From NCBI GenBank assembly GCA_958450365.1, contig CAUEEP010000921.1, positions 1,541,001 to 1,605,000 of the forward strand: 64,000 nucleotides of DNA, written 5' to 3'. This document shows, one piece after another, positions 11,401 through 22,800 of this stretch. The notes beneath the pieces were generated by a model. The model did no database searches and had not been told where the DNA came from. It was given only the letters and a program-made list of their open reading frames with translations. Positions within the stretch are counted from its first letter, which is position 1. Each line of letters starts with the position of its first letter. The stretch comes from Mesorhabditis belari. Lineage: Eukaryota; Nematoda; Chromadorea; Rhabditida; Rhabditidae. Made by a program: the position numbers and the translations under genes.

Positions 11401-14400
11401 TGAAGGGATGGTTTTCGCTCTAGTTTTTACCTTGGAAAGTGCCTCAATACGATAGCTTAGGCTAAATAGTACGATAGAGTCACTTTGGAGTGACTGGCTG
11501 GCTTAAAAACCTGGCTTAAAACGCTTTTTCCTCAGCTTTCCTCAGTTCTCGTTGTGTTTTTTTGGAATCTATGCATAAAATCACCTTAGAAGAAGTGGTT
11601 TTTGAAGAAAAAGCAGTAGATAAGAGTAGATAAGCGTAGATAAGAGTAGATAAGAGTTGATAAATCGTTGATAAGAGTTGATAAGAGTAGATAAGAGTTG
11701 ATAAATCAGAGAAAATGGGGAATTTCGTCTTTTTCGAGTCATATTTCGAGTAATTTCAGATTTTTTAAAAGAGATTTTCCATTAAATTCTCTATTTTTCA
11801 ACTCTAAAATCAATTTTTCATCAAAAAAAACGAACACATTTCCATTTAGTCATTTTATTTGAAAGCTGTGAGCGACATTTGGGTAATTGGAGTTTGAAAA
11901 AGAAGAAGAAAAGGATTTAAAAGAAAAATGGGCAACGAAAAAGAGGTTCTAAAGAGTCTAGGGGGGTAGAGAGTCGGAGTTTGACGACTCTTCTCTTCTC
12001 CTCCATATTTCAACTTCCAATTGACCGATTAACTTGTGGTTGGTCTTAAAATGTTCCTTATAAAATTCGGTTTTAGAAAACCATAAGTCATTTAATACAC
12101 TTTAGTGTAAAAACATAGAGAAAATCTCTGTCAAAGTCAGACTATCTATTTAGAAGAGTCGATCCAATTAAATGGTCCATAAATTCAGGTCTAGAAACCC
12201 AATCAACTCATGGTTACTTTTATTAGAATCTACATTAAATTTGATTGAAGAAATATAGAATCTGTTTTGTAGACTTACCGATAAAAACATAGAGAAAATC
12301 TCTGTCAAAGTCAGACTATCTACTTAGAAGAGTCGATCCAATTAAATGGTCCATAAATTCAGGTCTAGAAACCCAATCAACTCATGGTTACTTTTATTAG
12401 AATCTACATTAAATTTGACTCAAGAAATCTAGAATCTCTTTTGTAGACTTCAAAAGAAAAATGGGCAACGAAAAAGAAGTTCTAAAGAAGTTCTAAAGAG
12501 GTTCTAAAGATCTAAAAAGTGTTTTCTAAAAAGGAAATGGAAAAGTTTTGATCTAAACATTAAAAAGATTCAACTAAAGAGTTAAATTCATATTTCTTTC
12601 TTTCTTGAAATATCTTTTCTCATATCTTTCTCATATCTTTTCTCACTTCTCAAAGATTTGTGAGGGTGATGTGGCATTGACCTGGGCCTAGGCCTTTAGC
12701 CTGGGCCTTTAGCCTGGGCTAAAGGAAATCCCCTAAGGGCCATCCGTTTCCCAAAAAAAATAAACCCTCAACATAAACCTAAATATAAAGTAGATTTATC
12801 AAATAGATACTTTTAAAATCTTTAAAAACTCATCAAACGCTTGTACAGGGTGCGGCAAAAGTTTGGAGCCGCTTCTTAAGATAGTTAAAGGTTTAAAAAC
12901 TAGCTTTAAGCGAATTTTAAAAACTAGCGAATTTCGTTGATGTTCGTAGATAGATCTTCAGCTAATTAATTGCAGCTAATATCCAGCTAAGATCCAGCTA
13001 ATTAATTGCAGCTAATATTCAGCTAAGATCCAGCTAATATCCAGCTAAGATCCAGCTAAGCTCTAGCTAAGATCCAGCTAATTAATTGCAGCTAATATTC
13101 AGCTAAGATCCAGCTAATATCCAGCTAAGATCCAGCTAATTAATTGCAGCTAATATTCAGCTAAGATCCAGCTAATATCCAGCTAAGATCCAGCTAATTA
13201 ATTGCAGCTAATATCCAGCTAAGATCCAGCTAATTAATTGCAGCTAATATTCAGCTAAGATCCAGCTAATATCCAGCTAAGATCCAGCTAAGCTCTAGCT
13301 AAGATCCAGCTAATTAATTGCAGCTAATATTCAGCTAAGATCCAGCTAATATCCAGCTAAGATCCAGCTAATTAATTGCAGCTAATATTCAGCTAAGATC
13401 CAGCTAATATCCAGCTAAGATCCAGCTAATTAATTGCAGCTAATATTCAGCTAAGATCCAGCTAATATCCAGCTAAGATCCAGCTAATTAATTGCAGCTA
13501 ATATTCAGCTAAGATCCAGCTAATATCCAGCTAAGATCCAGCTAATTAATTGCAGCTAATATTCAGCTAAGATCCAGCTAATATCCAGCTAAGATCCAGC
13601 TAATTAATTGCAGCTAATATTCAGCTAAGATCCAGCTAAGCTCTAGCTAAGATCCAGCTAATTAATTGCAGCTAATATTCAGCTAAGATCCAGCTAATAT
13701 CCAGCTAAGATCCAGCTAATTAATTGCAGCTAATATCCAGCTAAGATCCAGCTAAGCTCTAGCTAAGATCCAGCTAATTTATTGCAGCTAATATCCAGCT
13801 AAGATCCAGCTAATATCCAGCTAATTAATTGCAGCTAATATCTAGCTAAGATCCAGCTAATTAATTGCAGCTAATATCCAGCTAATATCCAGCTAATATC
13901 CAGCTAATATCCAGCTAATATCCAGCTAATTAACTCCAAAGTTACAGTCAAGGTTGTAAATAAGGCTAGCGAGCTCTAGCCCTGAATTCTCTTCTGAACT
14001 TAAAGAGCGCCTCAAAGCCAAACTAATTTAAGAATGATTTCTCCGCTTCGATATCCTTTGTCTCTACATTTTTCGTAAACAAATCTTATCGGGGGAAAAT
14101 TTCGTTTTCGGGGATGACAACGAGAAAGAGAGATGGGGTGCAAATTAGTGAAAAGTGAATTTGTGTGGGTTTTCTTTAGACATCTATCGATTTCTCTAAA
14201 AGTTTCTTTGTCTTTTCTTAGTGAAAAGGGATACTCGGTTGGGTGAAGGATGAAAGTGAAATGGAAATGAAATGGAATTGAAAAGCTTGACACAATCTAG
14301 ACTCGCTTAACGATTACAGTAACGGTACTGATCGAGATTGAACTAATTATGGTTTAAAAAGTTATTTGATGATAGAATCGGTACTGCTGGTTAACTCGCT

Positions 14401-16550
14401 GAGCTTAGGAGTTGACTGGAGTGCTTAGGAGTTGACTGGAGTGCTTAGGAGTTGACTGGAGTGCTTAGGAGTTGACTGGAGTGCTTAGGAGTTGACTGGA
14501 GTGCTTAGGAGTTGTCTGGAGTGCTTAGGAGTTGACTGGAGTGCTTAGGAGTTGACTGGAGTGCTTAGAAGTTGACTGGAGTGCTTAGGAGTTGACTAGA
14601 GTGCTTAGGAGTTGTCTGGAGTGCTTAGGAGCTTAGGCTCAGGCTAATCAATTAAATCTAATCAAAATTCAATTTTCTTTGCAATTCTTTGCAATTCTTT
14701 GCAATTTTCCCTTTCATTTTGTCGATTTTCGATCGATTTCGATTTGAAAATCATTTTAAAACGACGAAAAAACGACGAAAAACTGAAATTTATGAAGAAA
14801 AGAAGCAATTTTCGTGATTTTCATTTAAGAGAATTGAAAAAAACTGACAATTGACAAAGCTGACAATTGACAAAAACTGACAATTGACAAAAACTGACAA
14901 TTCTCAAATAATTGTGGATCCTTTAAGTGCTGATGGGACGTATGAGGTGTCATTTAAATCAAATGTTTTCATCGAGCACACTGGTGATGTCACTTGGGTT
15001 CCACCGGCCAGATATCTCTCAAGTTGTGGTAACATTTTCAATAAGCTGGACTGATCAAAGTTATCAATCAATTACAATTGCAATGATTTTACAAGGATTT
15101 TACAACTAATTTCGATCTAAAAGACTGTAAAAGACTTGCCAAATGAACAAGAGATGAACACTATTTTTAGCGATTGATGTTGAGTGGTTTCCCTTTGATG
15201 AGCAACACTGTGATATGATCTTTGGTTAGTCTTTGAGCTTACTTGTTGCTTGTTTCTATTTCTATACGAATTCTAGAACATTTCAGGCTCATGGACTTAC
15301 AATAAGCATGAGGTGCAGCTCCGTTTTTACAACAACGTTACGGTAATTGGTGATTGTTGATAAATGGCTGACTGGCTGACTCTCTGGCTGATTCTCTGGC
15401 TGACTTTATTGCTGGCCTAGTCCACAAAAGTCAGATCAAGACCTGGTCTGACATTGACTGGTCAATCTAAGCATTTCTTAACTATCTGATTGACTAACGA
15501 TCTGATTGACTAACAATCTGATTGACTAACTATCTGCCTTTTTCTAGACTTGACTTGACTTTCTCGGCTTGATTCTAGATCTCTTTAGGCTGTTCAATTG
15601 AATGATTACTCGAAATCAGCAATTTGGGATGTGATTGATGTGCCTGGTGCAATTGTAAACAACGGGACAACGAGTCGAATCGTTTTTAATATTCACATCA
15701 GAAGGTAAAACGGGAAAGGTGGTTAACACGAGTGGTTAACACGAGTGATTAACACGCGTCTGTCAAACGAACGGAGGAGAGGTTCGGCTCCTCTCGGCGC
15801 CAATTCTTTTGATTTTTCCTCAAATTTCTCCTCATTTTTCCTAAAAAATGCACTTTTTAGAAAAGCTCTCTTCTACACAGTGATTCTAATCATTCCCACT
15901 GTTCTAATGGCATTCCTTTCAATGATGGTAAGATTTCTAGAACCGAATGCACTAGTGAGCTTTAGGCTTTCTATCTACCAGCTGATTCGGCTGAGAAGAT
16001 CTCACTCACCATCAACATCCAGCTGGCTTTGGTTTCTTTTCTTTTAACTGTACCTTGTGATCAAATCTGTAAACAAACCATTTCTGGCGCAGAAAGAATT
16101 GAGAAAATTCAGCGCTAGAAAGCTTGCGTTTACATGTGAGTACCCAAAACTAAAGCTGTCCTTCAGGTTGTGTTCTTGGTGCTTGTTTCGAAAATCCTTC
16201 CACCAACGTCGAATATCCCACTGATGGGCAAATATCTTCTAATGGCTTTTATTTTAAACATCACCACCGTTATTGTAAGTTTATTTTTATTGTACTTGAC
16301 AAAAGGTAAGCTTTTAGGTAACGGTTATCATTGTTAACATCTACTTTCGCTCGCCGCTTTCCCATAAGATGTCTCCATGGGTGAGGAAGGGTGGGTCTTA
16401 AAGCTTGATTTTAATCTAAAAGAATTTTATTTCATCCAGAAAGTTTCTAGCTCTGACTCTGGCTCTGGTTCCGGCTCTGGTTCTGGCTCTGTAGTCTGGC
16501 TCTGGTTTGGGCTCTGGCTCTGGCCCTGGTTCTGGCTCTGTAGTCTGGCC

Positions 16551-16584
<34 letters not shown>

Positions 16585-16623
16585 AATCTGGCTCTGGTTC
16601 TGGCTCTGGAGTCTGGCTCCGGT

Positions 16624-16670
<47 letters not shown>

Positions 16671-19652
16671 AGTCTAGCTCTGGCTCTGGAATCTGGCTCT
16701 GGTTCTGGCTCTGGAGTCTGGCTTCGGCTCTGGTTCTGGCTCTGGAGTTCGGCTCTAGTTCTGGAGTCCGGCTCTAGTTCTGGAATCCGGCTCTGGAGCA
16801 CGGGTCTGGCTTTAGCTCTAGCTCTGACTCTAGAGTCCAGCTCGAGCTTGTGTACTAGGAACTGGGTAGTTCCAGGTGATTTTATGAACGGTTGTAGCAA
16901 AGCCAGAACCAACGGTGCCTTTTTTTCTCTGATTAGGAATACTTTGCGTACCCATTCTCCTATCCAATTTCCAGTTTTCCTCGAATTTCTCCCTCCACTT
17001 TTGATGATGAAACGCCCGGAGCGAATCCCGATTTTCAACGGCTATTTCGTCGAAGAGTACTCGGCTTCGGAAATCTTTGACGCCAGTTTGTTTCTAATTA
17101 TTTCTAGAGTTACAAAAAGAATTCTTTTCAGTGAAATATCTCAAATATAACAAAGAACGTAAGGCAAATTTATCAATTTTCGGCTCTTGTCCGTTATCCA
17201 GGATTTTTGTGGGAATCGTCAAGGTTTAAAGGGTCATAACTTTGATTAGAGATTAGATCATTGTTATGTATTTATATAGCTTTGTAGAGGAGATTTCAAG
17301 CTTTTAAATGATACCAAATAAAGCCTGATTGGACTAGGGAATCTAGAGAAAACAGTAGCTAAACTTGAGCTTCTTATTCAAACTACAATAAACAAGACGC
17401 TCAAGTTTAGCTGCTGTTTTCTCTGGATTGGTTAGTCCAATCAGGCTCTATTTGGTATCATTTGAAAGCTTGAAATCTCCTCTATAAACCTATATAAATA
17501 TCTAACAATGATCTAATATCTAAGCAAAGTGGTGATCGTTTAAAGCTTGACTGTTCATTGAGAAATCCGAGATTACGGTCAAGGGGTTTAAGCTTTAACA
17601 CAGCAAACTCTATCAAGAAAACTCGTCCGTTTTTTCTATTAACCACCTCTGTTGCTGAATACTTGATAGAATGTTGAAAGATTTTTGTAAAAAGCTAAAA
17701 TTTTAGGTCTTGTCATGCCATCAGTAACCGCAACAATTGTACCATTCATAAATATGCCAGGTAAATGGATGTTTTTGATTTTAGGATAGAGCAGTACGTT
17801 GATTAGCTTGTTTTCTAAAAGATGATCTTGAGAAAGTTAACGTAAACAATCTATTTCTAAGTTTTGTACACTAGATTCATCTGATTAAATCAGTTTTCTA
17901 AAATACTTTCTAAAGTACTTTCTAAATACTTTCCTACTTTCTAAAATATGTACTCCAGATCCCTTAAAAGCCGGACTCCAGATCCTTCAAAAGCCGGACT
18001 CCAGATCCCTTAAAGGCCGGACTCCAGATCCTTCAAAAGCCGGACTCCAGATCCTTCAAAAGCCGGACTCCAGATCCTTTAAAAGTGACCATAATTAGCA
18101 AAGGACTTGTCTAATAATCTAGATTTAGATTTAGATTTAGGTTTAGATTTAAACAGAATACAGTTTTGAAACGAAAAGCTTTTAGAAAACGCTTGAAAAA
18201 AAAGTTTTTAGGCGTCACTCAAAAAGACGATGAGATGAATCATCATCGAAATTGCTCCAAACGACAATCGATGAAGAAAGGTGGAAAAGATTCGAATGGG
18301 AAACCGTTGAAAATGGATCCGGTGAGAGAAATCGATTGGAGAAAACATTTGGGTGATTGTTGAGTGTAAAGTTGAAGCCTAGGCTCAGGCTCAGGCTCAG
18401 GCTCAGGCTTAGGCTTAGGCTTAGGCTCAGGCTTAGGTTTAGGCTTAGGTTTAGGCTTAGGCTAGTTCAAATCTCAGGTTCAGGCTTAGACTTAGGCTTA
18501 GGCTAGTTCAAATTGGCTAGGCTTAGCCTTGTCCAAGCTAAATGCTCATTCACAAGTTTGTCGAGCCAGCCAAAAGGCAGCAAGGCCTAAAGCCCTTCCC
18601 TGATCGAACGGGGAACGTCTCGGTGTAGCTCCAGAGCGTTGGCCTGGTAAGGGAGAGGTCACGGGTTCAAGTCCCTGCGCCAACTTTTTGTATCCCCAAC
18701 TCGTAAAAGAAGGTTTCCAACTGGGCTCGATCCACTGATCTTCGCAATTTTAGCCTCTTTTGAAGTGAAGTGATGTCAGTACTTTGAAGTAAAAATTGAG
18801 TACAAAGCTCCTCTTCAGCTAAATCCAGAATCAATGGCGGAAAGGATGAGTAGAGAATTGAAAAGGACGGTGGAATCAATCGCATACATTGCTGAGCACA
18901 TGAAAGCTGATATGGCCAATAAAAAGGTGAGCTTGGAAATGAATTGATTGTCTTGAAAGCTGAAGATCTAGCTGAAGATCTAGCTGAAGATCTAGCTGAA
19001 GCTGAGGATCTAGCTGAAGCTGAAGATCTGGCTGAAGATCTGGCTGAAGATCTAGCTGAAGCTGAGGATCTATCTGAAGCTGAAGATCTAGCTGAAGCTG
19101 AAGATCTAGCTGAAGCTGAAGATCTAGCTGAAGCTGAGGATCTATCTGAAGCTGAAGATCTAGCTGAAGCTGAAGATCTAGCTGAAGCTGAAGATCTAGC
19201 TGAAGATCTAGCTGAAGATCTAGCTGAAGCTGAAGATCTAGCTGAAGCTGAAGATCTAGCTGAAGCTGAGGATCTATCTGAAGCTGAAGATCTAGCTGAA
19301 GCTGAAGATCTAGCTGAAGCTGAAGATCTAGCTGAAGATCTAGCTGAAGATCTATCTGAAGCTGAAGAAAAATCGGCTTTTATTGCCAAAACCCTTTCAA
19401 AACCCTTTGAAAGCTTTCAAGATCCGAGACGACTGGAAATACGTTGCAATGGTGATCGATCGTTTGCTTTTGTTGGTGTTTTTTGGGGTGACATTGGGTG
19501 GAACGATTGAGATCATTCTCCGCGCGCCACATGTATTTGAATGGATTGATCAAGATCAAGTACATCTTTTTCTTCATTATCTTTCAATGCTTTAAATCGA
19601 ATTTCTTTAGATTATCAAAGAGCTGACAGCAAAGTACAATCTCGCCAGATAA
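8416..19652 (+). CDS. Nicotinic acetylcholine receptor subunit, non-alpha (UNC-29/ACR-2-like), 19 exons
   Basis: Exons: 8416-8524, 9864-9918, 10341-10431, 10473-10535, 10861-10952, 14928-15028, 15171-15224, 15287-15342, 15589-15704, 15861-15927, 15966-16031, 16167-16274, 16318-16390, 16975-17085, 17707-17760, 18212-18321, 18819-18926, 19422-19559, 19611-19652 (TAA). All phases agree; 537 aa. Signal peptide about 1-14; ligand-binding domain with DEKNQ and TNVW at 86-97; Cys-loop C170-C184 (13 between, with WFPFDEQ); no vicinal Cys pair before M1, so non-alpha; M1 about 247-270, M2 277-299 (EKISLTINIQLALVVF), M3 305-330, M4 484-507. It forms part of a pentameric acetylcholine-gated cation channel. 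M2 has S at 2', N at 6' and Q at 8', where UNC-29 (from memory) has T, S and L. The ORF-breaking long introns (1.3, 4.0 kb) hold satellites. Exon 1 is the least certain. Confidence 0.9.
8898..9116. repeat. Tandem repeat of 10-bp GGCCAGACAA units
   Basis: GGCCA(A/G)(G/A)CAA repeated about 22 times, in intron 1 of the first receptor gene. The reverse-strand version of a near-identical unit recurs at 44045-44170. Confidence 0.9.
9570..9855. repeat. Tandem repeat of 11-bp ctaatctgaat units
   Basis: Degenerate ctaatctgaat/ctaatctaaat array ending just before the acceptor of exon 2 of the first receptor gene. Confidence 0.9.
10030..10127. repeat. Perfect hairpin, about 40-bp arms
   Basis: ctcgaccagctacttcgatg... 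and its reverse complement flank a short loop (aaacaaacctttggtagttta). In intron 2 of the first receptor gene. Confidence 0.9.
10645..10840. repeat. Tandem repeat of ttaagcagcattg units
   Basis: Mixed 10- and 13-bp units (gttaagcatt, gttaagcagcatt) in intron 4 of the first receptor gene, just before exon 5. Confidence 0.9.
11625..11707. repeat. Tandem repeat of gataagagta units
   Basis: Ten-bp units with variants, in the 4-kb intron 5 of the first receptor gene. Confidence 0.8.
12108..12455. repeat. Tandem duplication of a 170-bp block
   Basis: The block beginning aaaacatagagaaaatctct (about 12110-12280) recurs at about 12286-12452 with a few changes. A shorter sequence, aaaagaaaaatgggcaacga, lies at 11919 and again at 12450, bracketing the pair. 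Confidence 0.85.
12955..13935. repeat. Satellite, about 980 bp, cagctaagatc/cagctaatatc units
   Basis: Units of 10-11 bp arranged in higher-order blocks containing cagctaattaattgcagcta. It fills much of the 4-kb intron 5 of the first receptor gene. Confidence 0.95.
14402..14636. repeat. Tandem repeat, 20-bp unit cttaggagttgactggagtg
   Basis: About 12 near-identical copies in intron 5 of the first receptor gene. Confidence 0.95.
16032..16166 (+). repeat. Short intron made largely of a GTAC-type MITE copy
   Basis: The 135-nt intron 11 of the first receptor gene contains gtaccttgtgatcaaatctg...(16050) and, at its other end, ctagaaagcttgcgtttaca...gtac (to about 16143), the two ends of the GTACTTTGTGCTC family described in the findings. 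Confidence 0.65.
16450..16830. repeat. Tandem repeat of ctctggttctgg (12-bp) units
   Basis: A T/G/C-rich array in intron 13 of the first receptor gene. It gives long Ser/Gly or Glu/Pro/Ser open frames on both strands that are repeat artefacts. Confidence 0.95.
17240..17527. repeat. Foldback element, about 130-bp arms
   Basis: Left arm carries gatcattgtta..., aaatgataccaaataaagcc and aaacagtagctaaacttgag; the right arm is its reverse complement with few changes. It lies in intron 14 of the first receptor gene and carries the shared core ggtatcatttgaaagcttg. Confidence 0.9.
17955..18085. repeat. Tandem repeat of gccggactccagatccttca units
   Basis: About six 24-25 bp copies in intron 15 of the first receptor gene. 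Confidence 0.85.
18375..18520. repeat. Interstitial TTAGGC/TCAGGC telomere-like repeat
   Basis: Array of ggctca and ggctta hexamers with variants (ggttta). TTAGGC is the nematode telomere unit. Located in intron 16 of the first receptor gene. Confidence 0.8.
18612..18684 (+). pseudogene. tRNA-like sequence, degraded
   Basis: cggtgtagctccagagcg resembles a D-arm and gggttcaagtccc a T-arm, but the anticodon arm and acceptor stem do not pair. Inside intron 16 of the first receptor gene. Confidence 0.45.
18955..19365. repeat. Tandem repeat of gaagatctagct/gaagct units
   Basis: Array of 12- and 18-bp units (multiple of 3, so open on both strands as Ala-Glu-Asp-Leu or Ser-Ala-Arg repeats). It fills intron 17 of the first receptor gene and is not coding: the flanking exons splice across it in frame. 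Confidence 0.9.
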
Positions 19653-19854
19653 ATTTCATTGTTTATTTTAATTATTTCAGTGTTTGAATAAATAATTCGA
19701 TAATTGTAGCACACTAAACTGTAAATTGTAGCACACTGTAGCACACTAAATGGATAGATTCAAGAAAAGGGAAATCTTTAGCAAAGGAACAGCAAAGGAA
19801 GGGAATTTAGAAGTCTAAAAGTCTAAAGCCTAAGTCTAAAAACCCATTGTTCAG
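19653..19854 (+). promoter_or_regulatory. Short intercistronic gap between two receptor genes
   Basis: Only about 200 bp separate the TAA of the first receptor gene from the first coding exon of the second. This is operon-like spacing for nematodes, where the downstream message would be released by polyadenylation and spliced-leader addition. A candidate polyadenylation signal, aataaa, is at 19687-19692. The region also has repeats of 'gtagcacacta' and 'aagtctaa'. Confidence 0.5.
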
Positions 19855-22800
19855 TGTCCATTTTATTTTTCTGCTTTCTCATCAATCATTCCACGCAATC
19901 CTATGAAGAAGAGCGATTACTGGCGAATCTTTTCAATGGATATAATCAATTGGTTAGACCTGTGAAGAATCAAAGTGATATCATTCAAGTAGGAAAGATT
20001 TTCATTAAGAAACAAGTAAAGAAATTGATTTTTAGGTTCGTTTCTCATTGGCGCTCATTCTGTTGATCAATGTTGATGAAAAGAATCAAGTGATGCAGAC
20101 GAATGTTTGGCCGACAATGGTTAGAAATGAAGCTAGAGATTGGATGGAGATTGGATAGAGACTAGCTAGAGATTAGCTAGAGATTGGCTAGAGATTGGCT
20201 AGAGATTAGCTAGAGTTTGGCTAGAGATTGGCTAGAGATTGGAAATCTTTGAGTAAGTATTCATTAAAGTGATCAAATCTTCACCTATTAGCAATCGGAT
20301 CAACAAATGAGCTGATCAACAGATCAACAGCTGTAGTTAGTTCTGTGCTATATAAAAGTACTAGTAGTAACAGTACTTACAGGCTTACAGTCTTACAGTC
20401 TTACAGTACTTACACTAAAGTAAATCCTATAAATAGCTTAGCTTCTAAAAACGCTGATTACTTTCAAGTTTTCAATTCGTTTTCTTTCAGCGTTGGCTTG
20501 ACTATCAATTGCGTTGGGATCCACGAGATTATGACAATATTGGAACGATTCGTGTACCACCACAAAAAGTCTGGTTGCCTGACATTGTCCTCTTCAACAA
20601 GTGGGACGATTTCTATCAAAAATATGACTCGAATTTCCAGTGCTGATGGGAATTATTTGGTCTCTTTCCTCTCAAATGTCGTCATTGAGCACACTGGGGT
20701 TTTTCTTTTTTTCATATTGTAAAATCGAAATTCCAGGAAATCCTTTGGGTTCCCCCAGCAGTTTTCTTCAGCAGTTGCACAATTGATGTTGAGTATTTTC
20801 CATTTGATGGTAAGTAAAGTAGGAAATAGGTGACGGGGAGGGTAAACGTGATGGCTGATTGGCTGAGTACCTCGGCTCTCAGTCGGGAGTGTGATAGCCA
20901 ATTGGCTAAGTGCCTCGTTTCTCAGTCAGGAGATCAAAACCAGAAAATCCCTTGGCTTCCCCCAGCAGTTTTCTTCAGCAGTTGATGTCGAGTATTTTCC
21001 ATTTGATGATAACTAAACTAGAAAACACGCGACCCTCCAGATAACCGTGATGGCCGAGTGGCTAAGTGCCTCGTTTCTCAGTCGGAGCTCAATCCCATCG
21101 GTCAAGGGTTCAACCCCGCCAGCTACCTCTTATCTTTTTTGGTTTCTTTTCTATATTTAGAGTTTAAATATTGTATCAAATTATTATAAAATGTAAATGT
21201 TTATAAGTATTTGTTTAGAACAAGTTTGCACGATGGTTTTCGGCTCATGGACTTTCGGTAAAGATGAGGTGCAAATCGACTATTTGATGGGAAAAAAGCA
21301 GGTTAGAGGAGATGGGGGTTTTTTTAGAAGGGATACGATTAAGGTTTACAATTTGAAACAAAACATTAAACAATATTTGCTTGGTAGATGCTCGAGTTTC
21401 TTTCTGTGTGCAGGTCATAGGGGCGATTCATATGGGCGATTTTCGGAGGATTGACGTTCGCATGACGATTTGGTGTAGTGGTTAGCCTTTCGGAGCGGGT
21501 TGGCTCAGGTTCGACTGCGGGTTCGACTCCGGCTTCGGCTTCCCAAGCTGTACAGGTTGGGCCAAAATTACCGTTACAATGTCCACTCACGCGCAGATGC
21601 GCATATCTTGAAACTTTTCTTGTTTTCTTGTTTTCTTGTTTTCTGATTTATCTATTAATATTATTTGTTGTTCAACATTAATACAAGACACCGATGTCAT
21701 TAGAATGTTTAGAGAATTTTTAGAAAGCTTCGAGCATCATCGCGCTGCGCAAACAGGAGATTGCGAGTGAGGTGGCAGCGAGTGAGGTGGCAGCGAGTGA
21801 GGTGGCAGCGAGTGAGGTGGCAGCGAGTGAGGTGGCAGCGAGTGAGGTGGCAGCGAGTGAGGTGGCAGCGAGTGAGGTGGCAGCGAGTGAGGTGGCAGCG
21901 AGATTCATTTCCTTCTCGAAAACGTTGAAAACATCGCCGACATTGGCTTTTCGAAAATAGCATCTTCCAAAATACTTTCCAAAGGTGATTCCAAAGGTCT
22001 CGATGAGATTCAGCGGTATTTTTGCCCAATTTGAAGTCCTACCAAAGACTGGCACGCAGAATAAACTTCGTGTCGTTCACAGAAATTGAATCTAAACAAA
22101 GAAATTAAATCAAAAATTGGTTTGACGTTAATAATACGAAAAGTTATAATAAAATAAGAAATTCTGAAGAGCATATAGAAAATTGGGTTTGATAAAATTT
22201 GTCTTTATAGCTTGGCTTGGTTTGTAGAGCTTGGCTTGGTTTGTCAAGCTCTAAGGAATGCTGTTCAAGTTGTTCAAGAGCAAGCAAGTGGTTCAAGAGC
22301 ATTCATAACTGGACAACCTAATATTTTCGTTTTTTTGCATTGTACTTTTGTACTTGTCGATTGTACTTGTCGATTGTATTTAGGTGGATTTGAATGACTA
22401 CTCGAAGAGTGGGATCTGGGATCTCATTGATGTGCCTGGTTTTTTGCAAAACGAGCGCAGTCGGATCGCTTTCCAGATCAAAATCAGAAGGTAGAGGGAT
22501 ATTTTAAAGCTTTACAAGACTGAAGGCAATACTAAAGCCAAAAGAAAAGAGAACTTTCAGAAAAACCCTTTTCTATACAGTGATCCTAATCATGCCAACA
22601 GTTTTAATGGCATTCCTCTCAATGATGGTATTTTATTTGCCAGCCGAAGCGAGTGAGAAGATCACTCTTGCGATCAGCATTCTGCTAGCACTCGTCGTCT
22701 TTCTTCTTCTCATCTCAAAAGTGAGTGCCCAGTGCTTTGTGCTGCCCAGTGCTTTGTGCTTAAACGTAAACGCATCTTTCTGGTGCAGTGAGTTCTTTGT

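Noticed and set aside
14012..14293. 93-codon minus-strand frame
   Set aside because: It lies in the 4-kb intron of the first receptor gene and shows no recognisable feature.
16377..17150. Long open frame (257 codons) rich in Ser/Gly/Trp/Leu and its minus-strand shadow
   Set aside because: It lies on a ctctggttctgg tandem repeat inside an intron of the first receptor gene.
18667..19510. Open frames of 240 and 188 codons (Ser-Ala-Arg and Ala-Glu-Asp-Leu repeats)
   Set aside because: They are translations of a 6/12/18-bp repeat in both strands; flanking exons splice across it. The plus frame only touches a real exon in another phase.
21709..22055. Repeat proteins of His-Leu-Thr-Arg-Cys or Ala-Ala-Ser-Leu-Thr type
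   Set aside because: 15-bp tandem repeat in an intron, open in several frames because the unit is a multiple of three.
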